A stretch of 61,035 nt of DNA, taken from assembly GCA_017437005.1 (NCBI GenBank), contig JAFSBZ010000047.1, forward strand, positions 1 to 61,035. The letters run 5' to 3'. The position numbers were made by a program, and so were the translations under genes. The notes below the pieces were generated by a model. That model worked only from the letters and a program-made list of their open reading frames with translations, was not told the origin of the DNA and did not search any database. Positions 1 to 9,579 of this stretch are shown here, one piece after another. Numbering within the stretch: the stretch's first letter is position 1; every line of letters starts with the position of its first letter. The DNA is from Clostridia bacterium. Its GTDB lineage: Bacteria > Bacillota > Clostridia > Oscillospirales > Acutalibacteraceae.

Positions 1-2
1 AA

Positions 3-3000
3 AACACAGAAGACTATAAAAAATATGCTATACCTACAGAAAAATTAATAAATGATGTATCTGATGAAATTGATATTTCCGATTATGTGCATGCATTGCG
101 CGATAATGATATTAGGCATATTAAAAATTCGCACGGTGAAGAAACAAATGAAAAATATCCTGTTACGAGTGATGATATAAAACTAATTCCTTGGATAGTT
201 CAAAACTATGATAAGGTTTTTGTTATTAGAAGAGTAAAAGGTAAAACAGGAATTATATATGTAAAAGTTAATGAAGATGGGTTAATATACTTTCTTGAAC
301 AAGTTACCACCATATATGGTAATGAGCCATTATTAGTAAATAAACAGATGATAAAAACAGGAATAGAGGATATTCCAAATCTAAAAGGTTTTGTTGACGC
401 TATTAATAAAAAAGAAAGTGAAGCTGAATTTCTCGCTGACTTAAAAAAAGTCCACGAGGTATACGCCCAAAGCGTGTATCAGCCTCACTACAATATTAAT
501 ATATCCAATCATAAAGAAAATGTCAAGAGAAATAATGCAATAAATAAAAAAATGAGTAGTTCTCAATATCTCGCTGATTTAAATGAAATCCGCAAGGCGT
601 ACGTCCAAGACGTTAAAGAGAACTACTCTAGTTTTATTATACCCAATTCTTTCGGAAATGTCAATATTGAAGGTAATAATGGGGCGTCTTTGGATCAATA
701 TTCTTTAAGTTCACCATTACAGGAATTTAAAAATAATAATGAGTTTGAACTAAGTGAGCCTGATATAGAAAACATAGAAATATCTGACGAAGTAGAGTTT
801 TTAGTTGGTTTAAATGGATTTAAGTTAAATAAGGTACAAAAGCATATAGTAGATATTTGTAAAAAGTTGAATTCTAACGTTACGGTAGAATTTGTAAATA
901 AGCTTGAAGGTAACGGTAAGTTTATACGAAGTCAAAATAAAATACTTATTCGTTCGGACCTTAGTGCTGCGCATATGTATGTAGAAGTGTTTAAGTATGA
1001 TTTTATTCATAATGTAAAATACGATATTACCGGTGATAAAATTTCTAAAAATAATATAAACATTGACAAATATGGCTTTGCACAGGATAATATAAGCAGG
1101 GCAAATCAACAAGGCGATTTTTTGAATGATTTTTATGCGGCTTTGAATAAAAACGAATGGGCACAATTTTACCATGCATTATCAAAAGAGGGGTATCTTA
1201 CTAATGCAAAAATTAATACAGTTGCACCAATTATTATCAACGATAAACTTGTAATCGCCGAGAGAAAACACACCTCAAAAAATAAACACGATTATATTGT
1301 TAGTGATGTTTTTAAAATTGCTGATTTTAATAACGACAATTACTCTTTAATACTTATAAAAGAATCAATTGAAAGAGGAGAAATACATTATGACGAAAGA
1401 ACAATTTATCAAACATTATATAGATTTCTTGAAAGAACTTTCTCATCAGAAATATTCGCAAGATATGATGGAGATAGCAAGCAATTTGTTATTGGTGCTA
1501 CCAAAAGAAGAAATATATCCAACAATGACGATATTTACGGAGATAGCCAAGAAAGGTTTGCCGGAGATGGATTATCATTACGAGATCAGTCAAGTATTCA
1601 AGAAAATAATGAATTATTAAACACACGTATACAAATACATAGCAAGTTACTTGATTACTGTTTTAATAATAGTAAGGCGTTTGAGCAGTATGTACGGGCA
1701 AAAATTAAGCATCTGAATACTGATATTAATATAGATGTTATGGCACGCGAAAGCGTGCTTAATTTATATACTGAATACAAATATAACCAGCATATAAATG
1801 ACGAAATCATACCACAAGAAGACCGAGATGCATTTACAATGGATAATGCAAGAGAAGAAATAATAGCAGATTTCTTTGCTTTAGTTTTATTCCAAGGTAA
1901 GCAGTACCGCGCGAGAATAATCGAGGCGCTCGAGAGTGCTGACGGGGAAGCACTTATTGGTATAGGTGATGAAATAAGTAGTGAAGCGGCATTACTCGAA
2001 CTACAACAAAAAGAACCCTCTTTATTTGAGCAGGTTGTGCGGTGGATTAGAGATATTATAGATAAATTACGGGGTATGTCACAGGCGAAGAATGTAGTAA
2101 ACGACCTTGAGTATATAGAAGGTACGCTTATAAGTGTTTATAACTTGAAAACAGCATTACAAAAATCCAACTATAATTTAGAAGAATATGCCAAGCGACT
2201 GATTGATAAATACGGTTCCCAGACCGCGAGTGATAAGATTGTTGAAATGTTGAATGAAATTTTAATTTTAGAAAACGAATCGTTGGAAGAGCAAGAAGAT
2301 ACTCTTCAGGATGTTTATGATCAAAATGGGGATTTTGTAGGTGAATTAACAAGTAAGGAGCGACTGATTAACGAGGTTGCGGTTTGGATCTCAGAGGGTA
2401 TAGTACCCCCAAGAGATGAATATGCCGAAGAAGTAATATCGTTTATTGTTGAGGATAAATTATATATAAACAACAAGCAACGTAATAAAATCAGGAAAAT
2501 GTATGGTACACTTACAAATTACTATAATAATGTTGGTATTAAGCTTAGTACACACAAAAATCCGGATGTTGATGAAGATTGGGTTGCCTTGGATGATGCG
2601 TGGGAGTATTGGATTGATGCGTATCCGGAACTATTTAATAACATTATCAGTAGTGAGGATATGCCTGCGCGACTTGCTGAGATAATGGAGTATATTAATA
2701 GTTTAACTGAGGATGTTGATTATGATGGTATAGCGGCGCAGATAACTGATGATTTATACTCTGAGTTAGGAAATATTGATATCGATGAGGAGAAAAAAGA
2801 GTCTAACGCTGCATATCGAGCAAGCTTTGCGGAAATGTATCGTGAAAATATGAAATATTCTGTTGACGATAATGTAGAACCGGACGATGAGTATGATTTC
2901 GATTTGGAATCACAGGATGCAAATAAAACGTATACGCAATCTCAATATAATGGATTTGGCTGGGTGATATTCAACGATATTTTGACAATGCAAGAATTTG

Positions 3001-6000
3001 AAACCATGCTTGCGGAGTATGGAAAATATAAGCAGGATAACGCTATTTATCCAACCACCAAGTTTGATGAAGCTGTGATATATTCAAATACTTTTCCAGG
3101 CATTTTGATGTATGTAAAAGGTACAATAAATAATCCTATAATTACTAAAATAGTTAAAATTGATCATAACTCTGCAGAAGAAATTGCTAATGATATACTA
3201 CTTGCTGAATATGATCAGGATTTATTTGCTCTATCATCAGCCGAAGAGATATACGGTAATGCTGTCAATGTATATAAATCGATCGACGAAGCATCGTATT
3301 GGGATTATCAAAGGATGTTAACAAAAAAGAAAAACTCAAAAGCGGACGCTATTATTAAGAAGGCTAAGGAGGCGATAAGTGAAGCGGATAAAGCTGACAA
3401 TAATGAAAATACATTAGAAATTGATGAGGCACAGGACGATACAAAAGAATACAAAGTATGGTGCTGCTTTGTTAAATGCAATAACCCAGAAAAAATACAA
3501 GCTGCTGAGAAAATGGAAGCCCAAGGAAGAAGTAATATTTCAATTTGGGATGAATTAAGGATTATGAGAGGTATATTTGGTGACTGGGTTAAAATGATAG
3601 GCGCGGATAAAATGCGTTTTTACGCTAAAGGAAATGCAAGAAAAGCGAAGGTTGCATTAAAAGAGGTATTTATTAATTCAAATGGAAATTTAGAGGGAAA
3701 GCTATATAACTTTTTGAAATGGGATGAACTTTTTAAAATATATCCCAAATTTAGGGATATAAGAGTTTTGGTTGTGAATTCTCCGTATGAAAAAGACACT
3801 GTAAAATATTCGCCCTCCGGAAAGGTATTAATTATCAATAAAAAATATTGTGACGAATTGGCTAAAAATGATAATCAAACTGTTAGAATTCACCTTGTTC
3901 GTGAAATACAAAGGATTATTCAGGTCGATGAAGGAAAGTATGTTGGAAAAAGTTATGAATATTGGCATAATTTAGAACAAAATGGGGAATTGCCGTTTTT
4001 TGATAAACTTAACCGTACACTTACTGCCGATGATATGATGAAATATTTTATTGATAATTATGAAGCTGATTTGGCGGCTAGAATGGTAATAATGAGTTCA
4101 GTGGTGCATCGTAGAACAAGTGAAACAGTTAAAGCAGTGGATGAACTTTTATTATCAAAACCTAATATTAAACCTGATATAGCGCTGATGTTTGATAACG
4201 AAGGAAAATTGGTAACGGTAAGAGAAAACGATTATAAAACCGGAAAAAATGTTTTTAAGAATTTTTCTAATAATGATGTTTATTGGAGATTGCAACGAAA
4301 AGATGATACTGACGAAGAAAGTGTGCGAAAAGCAAACTTAAAAGATTTTTATGGTATAAATTACGATGAAGATTTGTTTGATAAGGCCTATAATTTGATG
4401 CCCGACTATGGAAACATTGAAGAATATGGCGAAAATTCCTCTGCTATTAAGGATTATCTTGCTGCCGGTAAAAAAAGTCGCCGCGAGCAGCAAGCGCTAA
4501 GACTCCGTGATGATATTAGGGGTGGTAATAGTGGTTTTTTGAAAAACAAAGGTCAATTATTATATAGTCAAGATGTTAAAGATTCGGAAAACAAAATTTA
4601 TCATACGTCAGACATTACAAGTGATTATTTTAAAAGGCTTTTATATAGCAGGAGCGTAGTTCCAATTACAAATAATGATACAATAGGAAGAAATATTGAC
4701 GTGAATACACAGGCAGCGCTAAAGGATACAATTTTAAAGAATAACAGCGGTGAACCTGTATCCCTTTATTTAATTAATAAACACGGGAAATATATATTCA
4801 AGCATCAACAGCTTGGTATTACATTGGGAACATTTGATATGGCTGTTGAGAAATTTGATGCTGAAGAAAAAGATAAGGTGCGTAACAGTAAAATAATTTG
4901 CGAAGAATATTATGTAAATATTAAAAGACCGCTTATTTTGCCGTTTGAACCCTATGAGCAATCTGTAGAGGAAATAGGATTCTGGATGACGCAAAAATAT
5001 CTTATGTCACGCGAAGAATATTTTGATGCTGTTGATAAAAAGCCGCCAATATCAAGTCCTAAATATTATAACTTTGTTTATAAAAAGCTTCGTGAACGAT
5101 TAAAAGCGTTTGGTTATGATAGTATTATATATGTTAATCAAAAGTACGACCCCGGCAGTCTGGCGGTTGTTGTATTCGATAATGAGCAACTGATTCAGGT
5201 TTCGCAAGATGGTATCGTGGCTGGAAATGTTGGAATTAGCGACGCGCGTTATAGTATGAATAAATCACATCAAAGTAGTGCTATAGCTAATACGCGAATA
5301 ATGCGCGATTTTGTTATGGATGGAATGTACGCAAGGCGAAAATACAGGAAAAAAGCTGATGATAGAATAGCTGCAGGGAATAGCGATTGGTTTGAAAAGG
5401 AAGAGTTTGATACGCAAGATACAGCGTACAGTAAGGTTATAAATAATATTATTGAAAAATCAAAGTTGGAATATAATAAATATAGTTCCTCTTTAAACCG
5501 TGAATTTGATGAGCTTACTGTAAAACAAATGGAAAATACGGTCTTTAAAACAAGTGATGGAGATTTTATATCGTTTTATGTATGGTCCATAAAAGAAATA
5601 TCAGATTCGGACGTAGTAAGAAAGGGTATAGAACTAAAAGGCTTTAATGACGCATTTGGTGATTTTATTAACAAAAAGCGAGAGAGTAAGAGTTCGTATA
5701 ACGGTACATTTAACGAGTATATACTAAATTCTGTGAACCCCTTTGTTGTACGGCAAGATGGGTGGAACACATTGGATATTTTGAATTTATTGTATGCCGA
5801 TGAAAAAATAACACAAAATTTTTATGAAGAGATAATGAATCATTCGCATCTTCACAATCCTAAATATACAAACCATGCTGCCAAGAAGGTGCGAGCAAAA
5901 ATAGAAATGTTGGGTTATGACAGCATTGTATTTGTAAAGAAAAACGGTGAATGCGCAGTATTGGCATTGGATGAAAAACAATTGCTTCTGGTGGCAAAAA

Positions 6001-7211
6001 ACGGAATACTTGATGAAGATAACGGTATAAAATATAAGCAAATTTTAGAAGAGAATAAAGTGATTTTTGATGAGTTTAATGTTGAAAGCGTTGTTATGAA
6101 TAGAGAGGATAGATCGTCTCGTGATGTTGAAAAAATGGAAAATACAGTATTATCTTTACAAGATAACACAAAAAAGATGGTATGGCTTACGGAATATCTT
6201 TCATGTACTAATGAACCAGTTTTAGAAGATTCCGAAGATATAAACGTAGGACATAGTGGATTGTTAGAAAGCAGAACAAAAAATATATGGTTGGCAAGAA
6301 GTATGATTGATGAGCTTATCGATGATGCAATACATAAAACCGTATCACCGATTGATACGGGTGGCAGAAAAATACCTGATGAAATAAGGCATAAATACAA
6401 AGAGACAATTTTTAAGGACAGCGCCGGAAGGCTGCTGTCCTTATTCGTTTGGAATAAATACGGTGAAAACAGATATGCGCATAGTGTCTTTCCGTATAAT
6501 ATGGGTAGCTTGACATTTGCAAGAAGTAATTACATTGCAGAAAAAGAAAAACATCCTAATCTTACTAAGGGTGTGTATGAGGAATATTATGCAAATGTTA
6601 AAAATCCGTATTTTATGATGAGCCTGCCAAAGGAAATAAGTGTACGTGTAGTTGCTGACGATATGTATACAAACGGTATATTAAGTAAAAGTGAATATCG
6701 TATAATAACCTCACGCGAAGGTGCGGATTGGACAATACGCAATAACAATTCGGCAAAAAAATTGAAGGAAATCCTTAATGAAAAAGGAATAGATGCAATT
6801 ATTTATCTTGACGGTCACGGCAATTTAGGTGTGATTGTTTTTGATGAAAGCAATTTGCATCCTGTGACGAGAAATGGGCGTTTTGTTAGCAAAAAATATA
6901 TTGAAAAAAACTACAATAATAATATAATAATATTAGAAAAACAATTTGGTAAAAAAATTGGTAAACACGCTATTGATTTTGGATTTGATGCAAGTTCAGA
7001 AATTGATAGAAAAAATTTTTATGAACTTATAGTTGACATTGTGCGTGATTGTGATGAAATAAGAGTTGGCAGTTGGCGTGGTCAAAACCATGAAGTAACT
7101 TTTTATATCAAAGGTGACGATGTAGTAATAGTTTCTTCTGAAACAAATCAGTTTATCAGTATATTAAAAGGAGGAATTGATAATGATAGGATTAAGAACT
7201 CAAGAAGATAA
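3..7211 (+). CDS. Giant phage polyvalent protein, 5' end outside window
   Basis: The reading frame is open to the left window edge, so the GTG at 87 is probably not the true start; at least 2,400 codons are present. The first ~370 bases encode a segment with an HIKNSHG motif resembling the barnase/EndoU/colicin/RelE-like nuclease domains (PBECR) of phage polyvalent proteins. Two zincin-like metallopeptidase domains follow, each with a broken HExxH (YDFIH at 996-1010; REIQR at 3900-3914); an EEIIAD motif near 1854 fits the third-ligand segment of the first. From about 4714 there are three diverged ADP-ribosyltransferase-like units (4714-5225, 5529-6013, 6394-6880). The last ~70 residues (GSWRGQNHEV) resemble colicin/CDI-type nuclease tails. 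Such proteins are packaged by phages and delivered with the DNA. A duplicated ~24-residue motif (about 406-475 and 547-620) sits near the N-terminus. Domain names are from memory of the family; activity is doubtful. Confidence 0.8.
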   Translation, partial: NTEDYKKYAIPTEKLINDVSDEIDISDYVHALRDNDIRHIKNSHGEETNEKYPVTSDDIKLIPWIVQNYDKVFVIRRVKGKTGIIYVKVNEDGLIYFLEQVTTIYGNEPLLVNKQMIKTGIEDIPNLKGFVDAINKKESEAEFLADLKKVHEVYAQSVYQPHYNINISNHKENVKRNNAINKKMSSSQYLADLNEIRKAYVQDVKENYSSFIIPNSFGNVNIEGNNGASLDQYSLSSPLQEFKNNNEFELSEPDIENIEISDEVEFLVGLNGFKLNKVQKHIVDICKKLNSNVTVEFVNKLEGNGKFIRSQNKILIRSDLSAAHMYVEVFKYDFIHNVKYDITGDKISKNNINIDKYGFAQDNISRANQQGDFLNDFYAALNKNEWAQFYHALSKEGYLTNAKINTVAPIIINDKLVIAERKHTSKNKHDYIVSDVFKIADFNNDNYSLILIKESIERGEIHYDERTIYQTLYRFLERTFSSEIFARYDGDSKQFVIGATKRRNISNNDDIYGDSQERFAGDGLSLRDQSSIQENNELLNTRIQIHSKLLDYCFNNSKAFEQYVRAKIKHLNTDINIDVMARESVLNLYTEYKYNQHINDEIIPQEDRDAFTMDNAREEIIADFFALVLFQGKQYRARIIEALESADGEALIGIGDEISSEAALLELQQKEPSLFEQVVRWIRDIIDKLRGMSQAKNVVNDLEYIEGTLISVYNLKTALQKSNYNLEEYAKRLIDKYGSQTASDKIVEMLNEILILENESLEEQEDTLQDVYDQNGDFVGELTSKERLINEVAVWISEGIVPPRDEYAEEVISFIVEDKLYINNKQRNKIRKMYGTLTNYYNNVGIKLSTHKNPDVDEDWVALDDAWEYWIDAYPELFNNIISSEDMPARLAEIMEYINSLTEDVDYDGIAAQITDDLYSELGNIDIDEEKKESNAAYRASFAEMYRENMKYSVDDNVEPDDEYDFDLESQDANKTYTQSQYNGFGWVIFNDILTMQEFETMLAEYGKYKQDNAIYPTTKFDEAVIYSNTFPGILMYVKGTINNPIITKIVKIDHNSAEEIANDILLAEYDQDLFALSSAEEIYGNAVNVYKSIDEASYWDYQRMLTKKKNSKADAIIKKAKEAISEADKADNNENTLEIDEAQDDTKEYKVWCCFVKCNNPEKIQAAEKMEAQGRSNISIWDELRIMRGIFGDWVKMIGADKMRFYAKGNARKAKVALKEVFINSNGNLEGKLYNFLKWDELFKIYPKFRDIRVLVVNSPYEKDTVKYSPSGKVLIINKKYCDELAKNDNQTVRIHLVREIQRIIQVDEGKYVGKSYEYWHNLEQNGELPFFDKLNRTLTADDMMKYFIDNYEADLAARMVIMSSVVHRRTSETVKAVDELLLSKPNIKPDIALMFDNEGKLVTVRENDYKTGKNVFKNFSNNDVYWRLQRKDDTDEESVRKANLKDFYGINYDEDLFDKAYNLMPDYGNIEEYGENSSAIKDYLAAGKKSRREQQALRLRDDIRGGNSGFLKNKGQLLYSQDVKDSENKIYHTSDITSDYFKRLLYSRSVVPITNNDTIGRNIDVNTQAALKDTILKNNSGEPVSLYLINKHGKYIFKHQQLGITLGTFDMAVEKFDAEEKDKVRNSKIICEEYYVNIKRPLILPFEPYEQSVEEIGFWMTQKYLMSREEYFDAVDKKPPISSPKYYNFVYKKLRERLKAFGYDSIIYVNQKYDPGSLAVVVFDNEQLIQVSQDGIVAGNVGISDARYSMNKSHQSSAIANTRIMRDFVMDGMYARRKYRKKADDRIAAGNSDWFEKEEFDTQDTAYSKVINNIIEKSKLEYNKYSSSLNREFDELTVKQMENTVFKTSDGDFISFYVWSIKEISDSDVVRKGIELKGFNDAFGDFINKKRESKSSYNGTFNEYILNSVNPFVVRQDGWNTLDILNLLYADEKITQNFYEEIMNHSHLHNPKYTNHAAKKVRAKIEMLGYDSIVFVKKNGECAVLALDEKQLLLVAKNGILDEDNGIKYKQILEENKVIFDEFNVESVVMNREDRSSRDVEKMENTVLSLQDNTKKMVWLTEYLSCTNEPVLEDSEDINVGHSGLLESRTKNIWLARSMIDELIDDAIHKTVSPIDTGGRKIPDEIRHKYKETIFKDSAGRLLSLFVWNKYGENRYAHSVFPYNMGSLTFARSNYIAEKEKHPNLTKGVYEEYYANVKNPYFMMSLPKEISVRVVADDMYTNGILSKSEYRIITSREGADWTIRNNNSAKKLKEILNEKGIDAIIYLDGHGNLGVIVFDESNLHPVTRNGRFVSKKYIEKNYNNNIIILEKQFGKKIGKHAIDFGFDASSEIDRKNFYELIVDIVRDCDEIRVGSWRGQNHEVTFYIKGDDVVIVSSETNQFISILKGGIDNDRIKNSRR

Positions 7212-7479
7212 TAATTTTATTACCTTTTTTCAATTAGTTCAAAAAGAAGCTGCAAAAATGGGCTCTGCATTTTTTTTGGATTGCGGCTTAGGAAAAATAT
7301 TTAAAAATGCGCAAATAGAATGTGAAGATATGTGCGGGTGGTTAATTCCTATGGAACACACTAAGGAATTTGAAAAAATATTTTTAAATAATTCGGAAGA
7401 TGTCCATAATTTTGATGATTGTTACGTAAGGGTTGATTACAGTATAGAAGACGATACTGTAAAAATATTTATTAATTGA
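7183..7479 (+). CDS. Small acidic phage protein, possible immunity-type partner
   Basis: This 98-residue protein starts inside the end of the giant polyvalent gene (29-base overlap). It has a strong GGAGG ribosome site at 7170-7174, 8 bases before the ATG; an in-frame TTG six bases upstream is less likely. The product is acidic, soluble and has no signal peptide or membrane segment; a CGLGKIF...CEDMCGWLIP stretch is its most distinctive part. I do not recognise a named domain. The overlap and tight coupling to a gene whose C-terminus looks like a toxin nuclease make an immunity or chaperone role possible, but that is inference from position only. A hairpin lies directly downstream. Confidence 0.75.
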   Translation: MIGLRTQEDNNFITFFQLVQKEAAKMGSAFFLDCGLGKIFKNAQIECEDMCGWLIPMEHTKEFEKIFLNNSEDVHNFDDCYVRVDYSIEDDTVKIFIN

Positions 7480-7542
7480 GTAAAAATAGTAAATCATAAT
7501 TTAAAAATAGATATTAAGAAACAGAAATTAAATAAAAATATT

Positions 7543-7573
7543 AAAGCGACCGTCTGAGTAAGATGGTCGCTTT
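7543..7573 (+). terminator. Intercistronic hairpin before tail-fibre gene
   Basis: A 13-base stem (AAAGCGACCGTCT with AGATGGTCGCTTT) closes over a 5-base loop and has one G-T type mismatch. Only three T follow, so it may be a weak terminator or an mRNA processing/stability hairpin separating the polyvalent-protein pair from the tail-fibre gene, whose ribosome site starts at about 7581. Confidence 0.6.
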
Positions 7574-7596
7574 GATATTAGAAAGGTGGAATAAAT

Positions 7597-9579
7597 ATGG
7601 CTTTAAGAAATTTTAATTTTGATGTAAGCATTAATGGTATTATACCCAATATTGTAACCGATGCAGGTACACAAGGTGACCATGGTGTAACACGACTTAA
7701 TTTTATGCTGACAGAGGAAATTTATCAGGAAATTGTTAATTCTGTAGTAGATGGAAGGGTGGTGTATAGGTTTGATTTATACAATGGCGAAGGTGGAATT
7801 TGGCAAAGCGAGGCACTAGCACTCGTGAGTCGAGAGGTAGGTATAACCCTCGAGGAAAAGCATACACGTTTTGGAGGTAAGCTTATTGTTTATTTGATTA
7901 TAACATCGCTTACATCAAACAATGAGACTGATATAGAATTGTATAATTACCCAATTATGTTGAAACTTAAAAATCGCCCGAATGGTGTTTTTCAAGAAGG
8001 CGAAAATTATCAAAGTGTTGTTTCTTTAGCAGAAAACGTTAAGCAACAAGTTTTGCTTGCTGAAGGACTTGCAGAAACCACAAAAGAATATAACGAGCAA
8101 GCGCGTGAATTTGCTGCGCTTGTTGAAGAAAAATTAAAAAATGGTGAATTCGATGGCGTTGGAGTAAAGACAGCTGAAATTGTTGATGGAGAGCTTGTTA
8201 TTACTTATAGCAATGGTAATTCGCAAAATTTGGGTAATATTATCGGTCAAAAAGGTGATAAGGGCGATAAAGGAGATACACCTGAACTTACAAATTATTA
8301 TACCAAAGACGAGGTTGATAACTTTGACTATGCAGATAAAAAATACGTTGATGCTGCTGTTGACAACGTAAATTCAAATGGCATAGTTGATTTAACTAAT
8401 TATTATACAAAACCAGAGGTGGATCTTTATCACAACAGAGTAACATTGCAACAGCAAGCTATAATTAAAAATTTTGACAACTATTACAATAAAACCGATG
8501 TCGATAATGCCATTGACGAGAAACAGGATGTCCTTGTAAGTGGTACAAATGTTAAAACCATAAATGGTGAGAGTATTCTTGGTAGTGGCGATATGGTAAT
8601 TGAAGGTATTACGGTAGACCAAACCTATAATGCTAAAAGCGAGAATGCACAATCAGGTGTAGCAGTATTACAAGCAACCAGTACTAAAGCAGATGTAGAC
8701 TGGATTGAGTTATCAAATCCTTTTACAGTGGAACAGTATCTTTTTGATAATGGAACGTACACAGGTGTAATACGCGGGATCTACAGTACGGGAGATGGTG
8801 TTAGAGTGCATTTTTACCCGAATGACCAATTGGGAATGCAGGTATTGGAAGAATGGTATGACTCATCAAAGACACCACCTACTGTTGAAGACTTTTATAA
8901 TATAGGTATTGAGGTAGGTAAAGCTTATCGATTTGTTATGCAAGACAACTATGTTACATCTATAAAACGTTGTTCTACATTGAGTGATTACTACACCAAA
9001 ACAGATGTTGATGCAAAACTTGAAGATATTGAAGCTGGTACAGTTGATTTAAGTGATTACTATACCAAAACCGAAGTCGATAATGCTATCGCTCAAATAA
9101 GTGGTAGTGAAGGCGGAAGCATAGCAGTAGACCAATCGTTTAGTGCTACAAGCGAAAATGCACAATCGGGTAAGGCAGTAGCAAATGCGCTTAAAGATTA
9201 CTATACTAAAACTGAAATTGATGAAGCAATACGAACAAAAGCGGATGCTGATGTAACAGCGATAGATATGGCGCATTTTGCGGCTACCGTTGGAATTATG
9301 CTCGATGACGGAATATATATTAAACAACTTAACTCAATAACACTTATGACAGATGGTACTATGTATTTATCATTTGGTTCTTTTGGTTTGTATTCAGATA
9401 CTCTCACGCCGGAAACGGCAGGAGATGCGGGTCTTGAAATTGGTAAACGATATCGTATTGTATTGGCAAGTGAAAAGCTTGTAAGTGTAGAACGATACGC
9501 AACGATGTCGGATAAAGCAGACATAACATATGTCGACTCTCTTATCGGTGACATTGAAACTTTGTTAGGGGGTATCTAA
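7597..9579 (+). CDS. BppU-type baseplate / tail fibre protein
   Basis: This 660-residue protein begins with a ~130-residue domain typical of phage baseplate upper protein (BppU) N-termini (start MALRNFNFDVSINGIIPNIV), followed by a helical segment (about 145-190). Next come a short collagen-like stretch (GQKGDKGDKGDTP, about 220-232) and a fibre shaft with six copies of a (N/D)YYTKxEVD-like unit. Two VDQ(T/S)(Y/F)...SENAQSG(V/K)AV units and two related ~90-residue knob-like modules (about 365-470 and 545-660) follow. It should form a trimeric receptor-binding fibre or baseplate adaptor. Its start has a GAAAGGTGG ribosome site. The next gene begins directly after its stop codon, as expected in a tail operon. 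Confidence 0.85.
   Translation: MALRNFNFDVSINGIIPNIVTDAGTQGDHGVTRLNFMLTEEIYQEIVNSVVDGRVVYRFDLYNGEGGIWQSEALALVSREVGITLEEKHTRFGGKLIVYLIITSLTSNNETDIELYNYPIMLKLKNRPNGVFQEGENYQSVVSLAENVKQQVLLAEGLAETTKEYNEQAREFAALVEEKLKNGEFDGVGVKTAEIVDGELVITYSNGNSQNLGNIIGQKGDKGDKGDTPELTNYYTKDEVDNFDYADKKYVDAAVDNVNSNGIVDLTNYYTKPEVDLYHNRVTLQQQAIIKNFDNYYNKTDVDNAIDEKQDVLVSGTNVKTINGESILGSGDMVIEGITVDQTYNAKSENAQSGVAVLQATSTKADVDWIELSNPFTVEQYLFDNGTYTGVIRGIYSTGDGVRVHFYPNDQLGMQVLEEWYDSSKTPPTVEDFYNIGIEVGKAYRFVMQDNYVTSIKRCSTLSDYYTKTDVDAKLEDIEAGTVDLSDYYTKTEVDNAIAQISGSEGGSIAVDQSFSATSENAQSGKAVANALKDYYTKTEIDEAIRTKADADVTAIDMAHFAATVGIMLDDGIYIKQLNSITLMTDGTMYLSFGSFGLYSDTLTPETAGDAGLEIGKRYRIVLASEKLVSVERYATMSDKADITYVDSLIGDIETLLGGI
8293..9225 (+). 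repeat. YYTK-type fibre shaft repeats
   Basis: Six in-frame units encoding (N/D)YYxKx(E/D)(V/I)D begin near 8293, 8398, 8482, 8986, 9055 and 9199. Units of this kind recur in trimeric phage fibres and are natural sites for recombination between phages. Confidence 0.75.

Noticed and set aside
5915-6400. Minus-strand ORF of 161 codons inside the giant phage gene
   Set aside because: It is antisense to a well-supported coding region, rich in S, F and I as expected from the complement of AT-rich coding DNA, and has no ribosome site or promoter.
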